From the NCBI RefSeq assembly GCF_001540865.1, contig NC_033640.1, positions 4,225,896 through 4,289,895 on the forward strand: 64,000 nt of DNA, in the 5' to 3' direction. The DNA is from Ananas comosus (Eukaryota > Streptophyta > Magnoliopsida > Poales > Bromeliaceae). Below, piece by piece: positions 1-9,612 of this stretch. How positions within the stretch are numbered: the first letter of the stretch is position 1; every line of letters starts with the position of its first letter. A program made the position numbers and the translations under genes. The notes under the pieces were generated by a model, which saw only the letters and a list, made by a program, of their open reading frames with translations, was not told the DNA's origin and made no database searches.

Positions 1-1245
1 AGCCGAAGAAGGCGAGGAGTACTCACCGGATCAGGAAGAGATAAACAACAGTATGGGTAAGTAAAATATAGTAGCAACGATAATGAACGAATGAGATATA
101 TATATATGAAAACACAACTACCGCTACTGTAATGTACAACTGCAAGCATACAAGGATATCAAAACTATAGTAGCAAGACAACTGTAAAGAAAGAAATAGA
201 AGTATATATGCAACAACCGCTACTATAGCTATATGCGTCAACCGGACGAGAAGTCCAAACGTACCCAATCTAAACCGCCGTGTCGGTCTAAGGACCTCAG
301 GCAAAAGCCACTACCTGCTCACACCTGGCATGTAACCCTAGCACAAGAGAACACCGCTGGGCTCACGGGTCGGATGTACGACCACTTTTCCGGAAAAGAA
401 CACCCTCCTGCGGGGGATCAACCCGCTGGTGTACGTGAAATGCACTCGAGCTGTGGCGATCAATGCGGATATGATCAATAGCCAACCGTCGGCAATCAGC
501 CGACAATCACTGCCCCTCTGGGCATACCGACCGTGTAGGTCATCAAGNCACGATGTATGCCTTAACGAAAACTTAATACCAAAACTGTGTCAATCCGACT
601 CTAGTAGGAAGAATGAACGAGGTAAAGGTCGAAAGATCCGAACCGCTGATTCCAATCAGCAATCAAGGAGGATAGGTAGGCATCACAACCCTACCTAAAG
701 ATCTGTGGAAGCAACACTAACATTGCAGTCGCCTAAACGACCGCTATCCAAACCCTGGGCTACACCCTAGTAGCCCCACTGAAGTCGCGACTGTAACTGG
801 TCTAAGCACCGTCTCCGTGGAGACACTCGCACCAGCTCTCGTGTCCTAAGTAGAGAGAGTGGCCTGGGCGTCGGCAGTCATGACACTCGCCTAGGCCCAG
901 AGATCACTAGCCTTTTAAGGCCCCACCAGACAGGAATGGCTACACCTGGGGGACGTCGCCCCACCACTCGATGTCCGAAAAAAGTACACCGCCACTACAC
1001 CCGACTTAGACACCAGCTTGTGCGAAACGTAACACATACAGGAACCATACACTTCGAGTTTAACAAACTCGAATGCACACCGGGACACAAGCCCAAACCC
1101 CGCACTCACGTGCCTATACACCGTAGGTCTTCCTAAGGGTCAACCTAACCAATGGTTCAGTTTATTTTGGTTCAGTTCATTTACTTTTCAAAACAACTTG
1201 TGAATGGTGTTGTGGTTGTAACCTCGCTCTGATACCACTTTAATC
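1..1245 (-). repeat. Degenerate antisense retroelement sequence, no gene
   Basis: No coding gene is recognisable here; all open frames are short and overlap on both strands. The stretch runs into an antisense primer-binding site at 1,226-1,237 and an antisense LTR edge at 1,246, so at least its right part is probably the leader and internal region of a gypsy-like element read on the minus strand. A single ambiguous base stands at 548. The first 230 bases are AT-rich with short TA runs and show nothing specific. Confidence 0.45.
1226..1237 (-). other. Antisense primer-binding site (tRNA-Met type)
   Basis: On the minus strand this reads TGGTATCAGAGC, the usual primer site complementary to the 3' end of initiator methionine tRNA. 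It is separated by 8 bases from the minus-strand LTR edge (GACA end) at 1,246. Its position shows that the LTR lies to the right and the element's internal region to the left. Confidence 0.75.
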
Positions 1246-1400
1246 TGTCACGCCCCGGGGTCCCCTTTTAGTTTGAAACACAGCGGAAAAGCGTTAAAAT
1301 TTTTTTTGAAAACCTGACCCCAGAGTATGCCAGATCCGCCACAAATACAGGGAATCCACTGTTCACACGGACAGAGTCTCCCCTGTATTTGCACGGCGTC
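1246..1400 (-). repeat. 3' end of an antisense gypsy LTR, cut by the gap
   Basis: The plus strand begins TGTCACGCCCCGGGG, the reverse complement of the ...GGGGCGTGACA end shared by the other gypsy LTRs in the window. About 155 bases are visible before the run of Ns, so the LTR length is unknown. A short inverted pair involving CCCTGTATTTG and its complement occurs near 1,345-1,392. Confidence 0.65.
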
Positions 1401-1500
1401 NNNNNNNNNNNNNNNNNNNNNNNNNNNNNNNNNNNNNNNNNNNNNNNNNNNNNNNNNNNNNNNNNNNNNNNNNNNNNNNNNNNNNNNNNNNNNNNNNNNN
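1401..1500. other. Assembly gap, exactly 100 N
   Basis: One hundred consecutive N mark a scaffold gap of conventional fixed size, so the true distance is unknown. Order and orientation of the sequence on either side should not be trusted without read support. Confidence 0.99.
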
Positions 1501-1830
1501 AATTACTCCTACAGGAGCAATAGCCAGATTGGATCATGCCCGCGGACAATGGATGTAGACTCGAGTTCTATTGACTTGATTCCCGGACGCGCCGATCTCA
1601 AAAGCCCCAATACCGTATGGCGCCGGCAGAGTTAAGAGGAACTGAGGGGATCAGTTACAAATCTTCTCGGACAAAGGGTTCATCAGGCCGAGCGTATCCC
1701 GTGGGGAGCCCGGTGTTGTTTCCGTGCGCAAGAAGGATGGCTCATTTCACTCTGCGTGGATTATGAGAGTTGAATAAAGGTCACCAAAGCTTCTGAATCC
1801 CATATTTCTGTTCAACACTAAAGGCGACGG
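1501..1830 (+). pseudogene. Fragment of gypsy pol (start of reverse transcriptase), indel-ridden
   Basis: The stretch from about 1,570 to 1,785 is nearly collinear with 13,600-13,815 of the complete gypsy element, covering the linker before the reverse transcriptase and its first conserved block. It differs by many one-base insertions and deletions, often in homopolymers, so no frame stays open. The pattern looks more like raw long-read error beside a gap than ordinary decay, although a decayed old copy is possible. Sequence from about 1,790 onward no longer matches. Confidence 0.7.
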
Positions 1831-1989
1831 GCATGATTCCAATCGCTATTTGCCCTGGTAGTCCAAGCACTCATCGTAAACGTCGTCGAGTGTCGGGAGT
1901 GTTCACGCAATACTCCTCATTATAGTGATCTCTATATTTGAGCTTTGTGCGAATTGATCGGTACTATAGAAGAATGGGATGCACCCGTA

Positions 1990-3420
1990 TCGAATATGGC
2001 TCTAGCCCTGAGTGCTCTGATCAGTAATAATACCTGCACATCGACGTCGTCGGGAATGATGATTGGTGGCTCTCCACCTGAGTGGCAAAAACCCACCCAC
2101 TAGGTGGCGAGAAGCCGCGGCTGACGTCGGCGCCGACGATCGCTCCAGCAGAATGTCGCGGGGTGTGTCCGCCGCTGTCGCTGCGGTACTGGTACTCGAG
2201 CTGGAAAATGACGGGCGTTGGGACACCGACCGGGCAGGCTCGCACCATGTGCCCCGGTTGCCACATTGATAACACCGCCCCTTTCCCGCTGGGGCAGCTG
2301 TGGCTCTATGCCCCCGCCGAATATCACACACGGGTAGTTAGTCTGACTCCGGTGTTGACTTCCTACCTCCCGGCGATTCATGAATCGTTGAGTCACCTGG
2401 GTGGCGCTTGAGAACTCGACTGACCCGCCGAATCCACCAGCAGGTCCGCTCTTCGTTTACCTTTCCTTATTCCTTCTCAAATGCTCGGTTCGTCCCGCCA
2501 ATTGGATTTCCGGGCTCCCAACCAATGGCGGGCGCAAGGGCGCGCGGCGTCAAAGAACCTCCTTCATAGGTCATCAAGCGGAATGCATGAATGACCTTGA
2601 AAAATCTCCGGGTCGCAACCCGCGCTAAATACCTCCGCTCGTCCTATAGCCATAACCAAGTCGGTACGCAGTTGATCATGTTGCCGTGTACTCGCCTTTC
2701 GTGACTCCCGCACCGTTCGGTTCCTTGTCCTTAGCTTTCAGAAATCTCCTTGATTTTCCTTTTGTCCCACTCTCGGGGAAAACTCATAAGGAGCACCTCC
2801 CGGTAACGCCTCCTAAGTGAAAGAGTGTGTTCCTAGGGCGAGCGATTCTTCTTCGTTTGATCACCGACAACCGAGCGACCCATCCAAACAAGTGAGCCGC
2901 CTAGTGAACCTTATCCTTCTCAGGGTACAGATATTCCTCGACACAACGCTCCATCGCGGCCAACCAATTCGTCCGTCACCACGTATCCTTCACATCGCGC
3001 GTGAAGGTCGGAGGGTTTGAACCTGCTTGAATGCCAGTCAACCCGGCCAACGTACGCTGCCTGTCGGCCTCAAGCAACATCGTAATAGGAACCCGATGAA
3101 CCCTATGCCGCCGGAGAACAGCCGTCACTCCGCGCTGCCGCCATCGCCCGGACGTGGTTCTACAGGGGCAGCGGTGGGGGTGGATCCCTCGATCACAGAT
3201 GGCCGGCCGCCCGCCTGTTGGCGCCGATCATCCGTGGAGCTGTCCAATCTGCTCCCTCTGTGTCGCCATAGCCCCCGGCAAAGCAGCTACCTTGGGCTCG
3301 CAACTCGCGTACTTCGTCCGACCGTACGCCGGGCTCCCTCCCGAGTATCTGCCGTGGTGGACCTCGTAACTCCCTTGGTGGTGCCATCGCGTCCATGCAG
3401 CGCAACGCACACACATTAGC
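1990..3420 (-). pseudogene. Degenerate antisense gypsy gag region
   Basis: Minus-strand frames carry a broken CCHC-type knuckle around 2,225-2,275 (C-x2-C-like start, then PGH, then RxC-P) followed by a Ser/Gly-rich stretch that in gypsy Gag-Pol lies between the nucleocapsid knuckle and the protease. A Gln/Arg-rich piece near 3,230-3,300 resembles the N-terminal part of a Gag. The reading switches frame repeatedly and is stopped. An antisense primer-binding site and LTR edge follow at 3,720-3,739, which fits gag lying just downstream of a 5' LTR on the minus strand. Confidence 0.5.
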
Positions 3421-3719
3421 ACTCCGTCACACGTGAGCCCCTACACGTGTCCAAGTAGCTACCCAATTAAGCGAAAAGCACAAGCCAATATTTCCCCACT
3501 TTCGGTTTAGTGGTCGGCGCCCACAAGTCCTCCCAATAACAAACAATTAAGCCGTCTAGTCCACTTTCATACTGTCTTCTAGAGAAGTGTTACCACATCA
3601 AACCACATCACTCACTTTCGCATAAACCAAAGTCCACGTCAAGCGTTTCCCTAAGTCCTTAAGCCGGTCTCCAACCACTATGGTCGCTTAGGTCATTCTA
3701 GACTTTTGCTTTCAACTTC

Positions 3720-3731
3720 GCTCTGATACCT
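3720..3731 (-). other. Antisense primer-binding site
   Basis: The minus strand reads (A)GGTATCAGAGC, matching the tRNA-Met type primer site with one end base changed. It lies 7 bases from the LTR edge at 3,739, so the LTR to its right is the 5' LTR of an element transcribed leftward. Confidence 0.65.
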
Positions 3732-4975
3732 ATATATCTGTCAGCCCCAACCCCGCCAATATTGGTCGGGTTCGGGTCAGGTCAACAGACGCCGACGAAG
3801 GACAGAGCCTCCCTGTCCGCCTAAGATCCACAACATGTATAAATACGGCCAATCAACAAGAGAAATTGCACTATATAATAGAAGGCTCGCACGAGGGCAA
3901 GCAACGACTGGAAGCGAAAGATCTAAGCTAAATAGTACATCACACCATGATATTGATTACATTTAAGACCAAATTCGAGTAAACAAAGCTTTACATTTCA
4001 TTCACCATGCATATTCTTTTACTTTAGTCATCCACCAAAACACTGATTGTGTTACACTTTTCATTCCCTAATCAACAAATAAGTTGATACATGATAACAA
4101 AAGGGAATGACACAAAATTAAAAGTCCCCGGTGCCGCTACCTTACGGCCGCCAAACCCTTCCTCGGTCCCTCCGCCCGCCGCTCCGTGCTAAGGACCCGT
4201 AAGGGTTAAATGGTGTGAGAACTACACGAAATTCCCAGTGGGCTCGGAATCGACCTCGCCGACTTACCCACTAGGTCATCCAGGCATAAAGTATTTCAAG
4301 GAGGAAAAGTAACCACATGACTAATGCCAACTATACTATGCCCTGCAAGGAAGAAAAGTGCAGTTAGAATCATAATTCAATGCGATAAATTGAAAATGCC
4401 ATCATGCTCCAATCATAATCAAGTCCTTGGCTCTTACCAATCTTACCAGTTTAACTCCTGTTAACCCAATAACTCACCAACCCAAGATCCTCAATAAAGG
4501 GGGACTCGAACCTCCCTAGGACCGTCAAAACGTGGGACTTAACACGCCGCCGTGGTGACAACTCCGGACGCACCGTCCGAGAGGGAGCGACCTCCCCACC
4601 AGCCAAGACGCAAATGTTGAGCATCGATCTAATCCTCAATGTAGGACTCATAGCCACTTAGTCACAACGCCATGTCACGATAGCGTCTCTACCCTCTTCA
4701 TTCTTGCCACTCTCAAGGCTTTTATCTGTCGACTAATGTCGAATATGGGTTAACTATATTCAACGGTTCAGCTCTCAATGCAATTCTTGTTTCTATTGTC
4801 AATGACACCACTTGTTTTCTAATGTCCAAGTCCATCTCACATTCCACAACTTGAGGCTCCAATCACACATGTCCATTTTGGTTCTATCATTCTCTATGTT
4901 CAACTACTGTAGAAGCATATAAATGAAGTCAAATCAAGTTCCACACATGTTATTACCCTAGTTGCATGACATGGG

Positions 4976-5007
<32 letters not shown>
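4976..5007. repeat. (TA)n microsatellite
   Basis: About 30 bases of alternating T and A sit inside the antisense family B LTR. Such tracts are length-unstable. Confidence 0.9.
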
Positions 5008-5861
5008 GCCCTCAAAATACGAAAACGGACATAGAAGGCGAATCCAACGATTCCAGGCAGTGAACCCCCCAACCTTCTATTGGTTTCGTGTGGGTGTAGA
5101 TTCATGAAAGCTCCCGACTTTACGAAGCCGATTCTGCGGCCCCTATAATCTAAAATAGTGCCATATTAGGCTCTTTTGTACATGAAATATACTCTATCAT
5201 TTTCAATGTTAAACGAAGTTGTCCACGCGTTACAGACACCCCCAATTAGGTTTCTACGGGGTCAATTTGTCCCCGAAAAATCCTAGGGCAAAAAACCCCA
5301 AATCCAAGCCCTAATGTTGTCATTTAGGGTTTTCCCATGAATCGATCCCAATCCTAAGCAAACGATAGTTTAGAATCATCTAAGAAGCACTCTAGTAAGG
5401 TTTCTAGACCTTTGGTGCCAACCCTAGGGCTCCAAACACCACTTCCAAGGATTCACCATGGGAGCACCTTGAGCTCTCATGGGTACCATGGTATTCATGG
5501 CTCAAAAGAGCCCCTAAAGCCTCTAAGGAGGAGCACAAAGCTCCAAATCCCTAAGCCAAAATCCAAACCCTAGAGGAAAACTTACAAAACTTACCTCTAG
5601 TCCAAGCTCCACCAAGAATCTTCTTCTTGGAGAGCTCCTAGAACCAAAAAAGCACCAAATCCACCTTCTTCCCCAAGTTCTTCTTCTTCTTCTCCAAGCC
5701 CTAGAGGGATTCTAGAGAGAGAAGGTGAGGGAATAAGAGAAGAGGAGGAGAATGGCTGTGGGAGAGAGGGGTTGGGCCATATATAGTGTTGTAACAATTG
5801 CACTTAAGCCTCTCCACTTGTTTCCTCTTGAACTGCCCAGATTGGGCATTTTTCGCCTTCG

Positions 5862-6090
5862 GGGACCAGTCTCCCCGACCGGGGACCGGTTCCCGAACGG
5901 GGGTTTTCGAGGACTTAGCCAAATTTTCGAGTCTCTCAGCTGTTGCGCAGCGAGGGACCGGTCTGCCCGTCAGGGACCGGTCTCCCGAGGACTGGTCTCA
6001 CCACCAGGGACCGGTTGCCTCAGGACTTCCTGGCAGGCTACGCGTACGGGGACCGGTCTCTCCTTCAGGGACCGGTCCCCGAGAGCACAA
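5862..6090 (-). repeat. ACCGGT palindrome cluster in U3 of LTR family B
   Basis: Several copies of GGGACCGGTCYC-like palindromes, plus variants with one changed base, are packed into about 230 bases upstream of the minus-strand TATA-like motif. The repeats are separated by short unlike spacers and are not a simple tandem array. The same arrangement recurs at 9,040-9,330, 16,680-16,975, 36,270-36,555 and, degenerate, at 7,460-7,530. Confidence 0.8.
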
Positions 6091-6251
6091 AATCTGGGAC
6101 TTAGCCAGATTTTCAGATTACTCTCTCGGGTCCCTTCTAGCTTCACTTATGGACTCTAATGTGCTTAGGGTCCACTCAAACTCGTTCAATTTCGCGTTCC
6201 GCTCATTTTGACGGAACTCGGCACGATTTACGAGGGATGTGATATGTTATA

Positions 6252-7860
6252 ACTAGCATGCCATGACATATAACAATTGGCATCTAGTACCCTATAATGC
6301 AATATCCCAATACGCAACTTGATCAACGTTAACTAGAGTTTCTAGTACAATAACCAATCCAATACCAAGTTCAAGTTATATGTGTTTCTATCACACTAAG
6401 TCCAATGCCACTAGTAAACTATGTCTTTAGATACCACACCAAGTTCCTTTTTCATTTAGCATCATAGGTTTACCAATGTCATTTCCCAATCCTTATATAC
6501 ATTACATCATGTATACATATCATAATACTATATTAATCATAGACATCATACAAGGAGTAGGAATGCATGTATCATCACCCTATAATGCGTAACAATATAC
6601 AATACGCTATATACAAATCGATAAAGCACTAAGACATAGGAAGAAGCTCAGTTGTTTCGGGATGGACACCCCCCCACCTTTTTATCGTGTTCCGATTGCT
6701 TGTCGTCACTTACAACCGCGGGACCCGTATCCGGCACGGCCCAATATTGCAACTGCGCCACAACCGTGCTCCGCTTCGTAGCCTCAAAAATTATAGGTCT
6801 GCGGTTATGTGTCACAGTGCCACCAGTCCATTTTCATGACCTTACGACGTCGTCTCGGCCCTCCAGGCGGAGACGAAGCTAAATCGTCAGTTTCTTCAAT
6901 ATCTTTGTAACAACTCGACGGATTGCCAAACCGACTGCACGAATGCGTTCGGGGGCCTAGCAATTAGGTTTACAGAGGGTTAATAAAGATCAAACCCAAC
7001 TATTTACGAAAACCCCCTTTAGAACCCTAGCTTTGCTACTAGGCAAAAATCTACCATTAGAGCTTTGGATTCAAGCATAATCCATCTAATTAGCATCTAG
7101 GAAAGCTACTAAATCCATTCTTAGAGCTTAAAACCCAAGCTATAGAGAGATGCCATTAAAGGGTTTTGAAGCTTACCTCAACCAAGCTCCAATGGCCAAG
7201 GGAAGAAAGTGAAGAAGATGAAGTTCTTCTTTCTTGCTTCTTCTCCACCAATTCCTCCTCTCCTTTCCTTCCTTGATGAGAGAGAGAGAGAGGCTCTAGA
7301 GAGAGAGAGAGAGGAAGTGTTTAGGGTTGCAAGGATGAGAGAGGAGAGAGAAAAGACCCATTTCTCTCTTCTATACACTCACATGAGTGCAAAATTGCAT
7401 AAAAACCCCTCAACAAAGCTTCCCTCGCAACAACCCAAACTAGGCATTTTCGGGCTTCAGGGACTGGTCCTTGGATGAGGGACCGGTCCTGAGAGATCGG
7501 TCCTTGACTGAGAGGCCGGTCCCCAAAGGTCCAGAAATCAGCCATCAAGGACTTAGCCAAATTTTCAGCATTCTCGCCCGTTTTCATCCGTTTTTGCTCG
7601 TTTGACCTCCGATTCTTTTCAAATCGAACCAAGACTCTCCAAACATGTTTTCAAGCATGTTGTCATCATCTTTTCATCCACGCTAAAGTCGGATTTAGTC
7701 CACGGACCAACATAGCCTTTCGGGTTCCATTTCCGCGCCTACGCGCACCGAAACGCCCGAATGCTCCCGAACCTCACCGAACTTCATCGAAACCATTCTA
7801 ATGGCTCTCCAACCAAACGTACACCATAACTTCATGATTTTGGAAGTCCGGTACCTTACA
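6252..7860 (-). repeat. 5' part of a second antisense gypsy LTR (family B2)
   Basis: The plus-strand end GTACCTTACA at 7,851-7,860 reads TGTAAGGTACC on the minus strand, a typical LTR start. Going leftward there are degenerate ACCGGT palindromes (about 7,530-7,460), a polypurine leader (7,370-7,210), a GGTAAGCTTC donor-like site near 7,175, and a block at 6,945-7,020 like 35,755-35,800 in the solo LTR of family A. The left end is abrupt where the family B LTR begins, so B probably inserted into B2. The rest of B2 may lie to the left. Confidence 0.55.
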
Positions 7861-7969
7861 TTCACAGCCAGAGACCACCTAGCATGTGGTTTTTCTCCCT
7901 CTATTTCTCTAGGAGCCCTTCCCAAGTGTGGATTGGTGGAGATTAGAGGAGATTTGAGGATTATACCTT

Positions 7970-8300
7970 ATGGATAGAACAAGGCGGTGCAATTGTGCGG
8001 GGAGGGAGCGAGAGTCTAATTGCAAGGAAAAAAGGAAAGGACGGCCAGCGAGCGGATACGATGGTCAGTCAAGTTCTCAACAGACCTCGATGTGTTCGCG
8101 CTCACGATCCCGAGCTCCGGGGACGTGCCGCATTCGGTCCTTGGCAAGATGTGTTATTTGTGGGGGCCCTCATTACCCCCGATAGTGTGAGCAGTGAGAG
8201 GGCAAGTACTACAGGTGTGGGCAGCCGGGCCATACGCGGGACAAGTGTCCGCAAGGTGACAGCCGGGGCCTGACACTAGCGATGGCCTATTCCTCTCTGG
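7970..8300 (+). pseudogene. Remnant of gypsy gag with two broken zinc knuckles
   Basis: Around 8,150-8,265 two CCHC-like knuckles follow one another in different frames: one with C-x2-C-GGPH-like residues, the second of the GQPGHTRDKCPQ type. Frames are interrupted and no start is visible. This is the left half of the older element split by the insertion at 8,869. Its right half resumes at 18,973. Confidence 0.5.
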
Positions 8301-8868
8301 GACAGCCTGCAGGTGTGCCACCTGCGGCATGGTCGGGAGAGCAGGCATTGAAGACATTACAACCGGAGGGTTTGTGATGGGCGCCAGGTGGCCGTAGATA
8401 CGTGACCCAGGTTGAGGACCCTGTTGCTGACGGCGTCGTTGCAGGTATGGGTTATTGATGCAAGCATATGTTTTGCATGATGTGAAGTTCATGCATTGCA
8501 TGCAATGGTTATGTGGTTAGTTACTATTGTCGTGCATGAGTATAGTAGAGACCTAGTGGACGGGTAAGTATAGATACCTGGGCATGCTCGTGTTGTGAGG
8601 GCGTAGTACCTTCCAGTACAGGTATAGAGCCAGATGGCACTAGCGAAGTGCTAGTAGTGATCTATGGTGAGAGATGATGAGACTCATGATAGAGGAGGAA
8701 ATGGTGAAGCGACTCTTAGAGCAACTTAATTAGTAGATTGCGAGAGTTGAGTCATGATATTTGAGGACACCCGAGTAATCCGAAAATTTTGGATGTCATT
8801 CCAGTAGATCGAACAGTGAGAGTAGAATCACTGTTGCGGAATTATGATCAGTGCCAAGTTTGGCCTGT
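8301..8868 (+). repeat. Decayed internal region of the split host gypsy element
   Basis: No coding frame can be supported. The sequence continues across the later insertion: removing 8,869-18,967 and one TSD copy joins it smoothly to 18,973. No protease or reverse-transcriptase motif is seen. Confidence 0.4.
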
Positions 8869-9044
8869 TGTAAGGAAGTGAATCCTCGAAATCCGAGGAT
8901 TAGACTTTGGTTCAGAATCGACTAGTTGTCGAGCGCGTAGGCTTCGGAAAATCCGAAGGTGATTATAATGCGTAAAGTGCATTAAAGAAGGGTCCGCGAG
9001 AGCACCAAGTGCAAAACTTGCACTGGAGCAGAAATGCTCTCGGG

Positions 9045-9325
9045 GACCGGTCCCTGGCAGGGACCGGTTCCATCGGGTTGGACTGCGGGAGTCTCTGATG
9101 AGACCGGTCCCTGGCAGGCAGGGACCGGTTCCCGAACGTTGGCTCAGCGAGAGAAGCCGAAATTTGGCTAAGTCCCGAAAGTGTTGCTCTCGGGAACCGG
9201 TCTCTCGGACGAGGACCGGTCTCCCGGGGACCGGTCTCTCAGGCAAGGAACGGTTCCTGAACGCGAAATCCCCTCTGCCTGGTTGTGCAGCTTTCGGGGA
9301 CCGGTCTCCCCGAGTAGGGACCGGT
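9045..9325 (+). repeat. ACCGGT palindrome cluster in U3 of the 5' LTR
   Basis: Nine exact ACCGGT hexamers and one with a changed base lie in about 280 bases, mostly as GGGACCGGTCTC or GGGACCGGTTCC and often in close pairs. They end about 75 bases before the TATA-like motif. The 3' LTR copy (16,680-16,975) keeps most of them, with a different hexamer mutated. Confidence 0.9.
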
Positions 9326-9399
9326 CCCTCGCTGCCAAAATGGCCCAGGGAAGGCTGTTTCAGGAAATGAAAAGTTGAGGGGGTTATCTGTAAAATGGC

Positions 9400-9408
9400 C
9401 TATATGAG
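9400..9408 (+). promoter_or_regulatory. Probable TATA box of the family A LTR
   Basis: CTATATGAG lies between the palindrome array and a CT-rich leader, where the core promoter of a plant LTR is expected. The same spot in the 3' LTR (about 17,043) keeps the motif, and family C has TTATAAAAGG in the equivalent place. Transcription start is not determined. Confidence 0.55.
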
Positions 9409-9612
9409 GGCTTGGGGACCCCTCTCTCTCCCTCAGTTGCTCTCTTTCCCTCTTTCACCCTTTTCTCTCTCTCTCTAGGAAAGAAAAGAAGGAAAAGAAG
9501 AAGGAGTGGAAGAAGAGGAAGGAAAAAGAAGACAGAAAGAAAGGAGAAGGCTAAGACGAAGAAGAAGGTCATCTTCTTCTCTCCCTCTTCAAGCTTGGAG
9601 CTTTGTATAAAG

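Larger units (their letters stand above)
3739..6251 (-). repeat. Antisense gypsy LTR (family B), about 2.5 kb
   Basis: It begins TGTCAGCCCC on the plus strand beside a primer-binding site and appears to end near 6,251, where the minus strand would start with a mutated TGTTATAACATATC. This start resembles TGTAACATATC at 22,936. From the minus strand the order is U3 with ACCGGT palindromes (about 6,090-5,860), a TATA-like TATATATGGCCC near 5,775, a transcribed leader rich in AGAAG, a GGTAAGTTTT-type donor near 5,590, and a GC-rich 3' end. The length matches the 2.4-kb LTRs elsewhere in the window. The upper boundary is an estimate. Confidence 0.6.

Noticed and set aside
5752..6211. Open frames of about 135 codons in the ACCGGT cluster
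   Set aside because: They arise from the palindrome-rich U3 of an antisense LTR; similar chance frames occur at 9,098 and 16,657.
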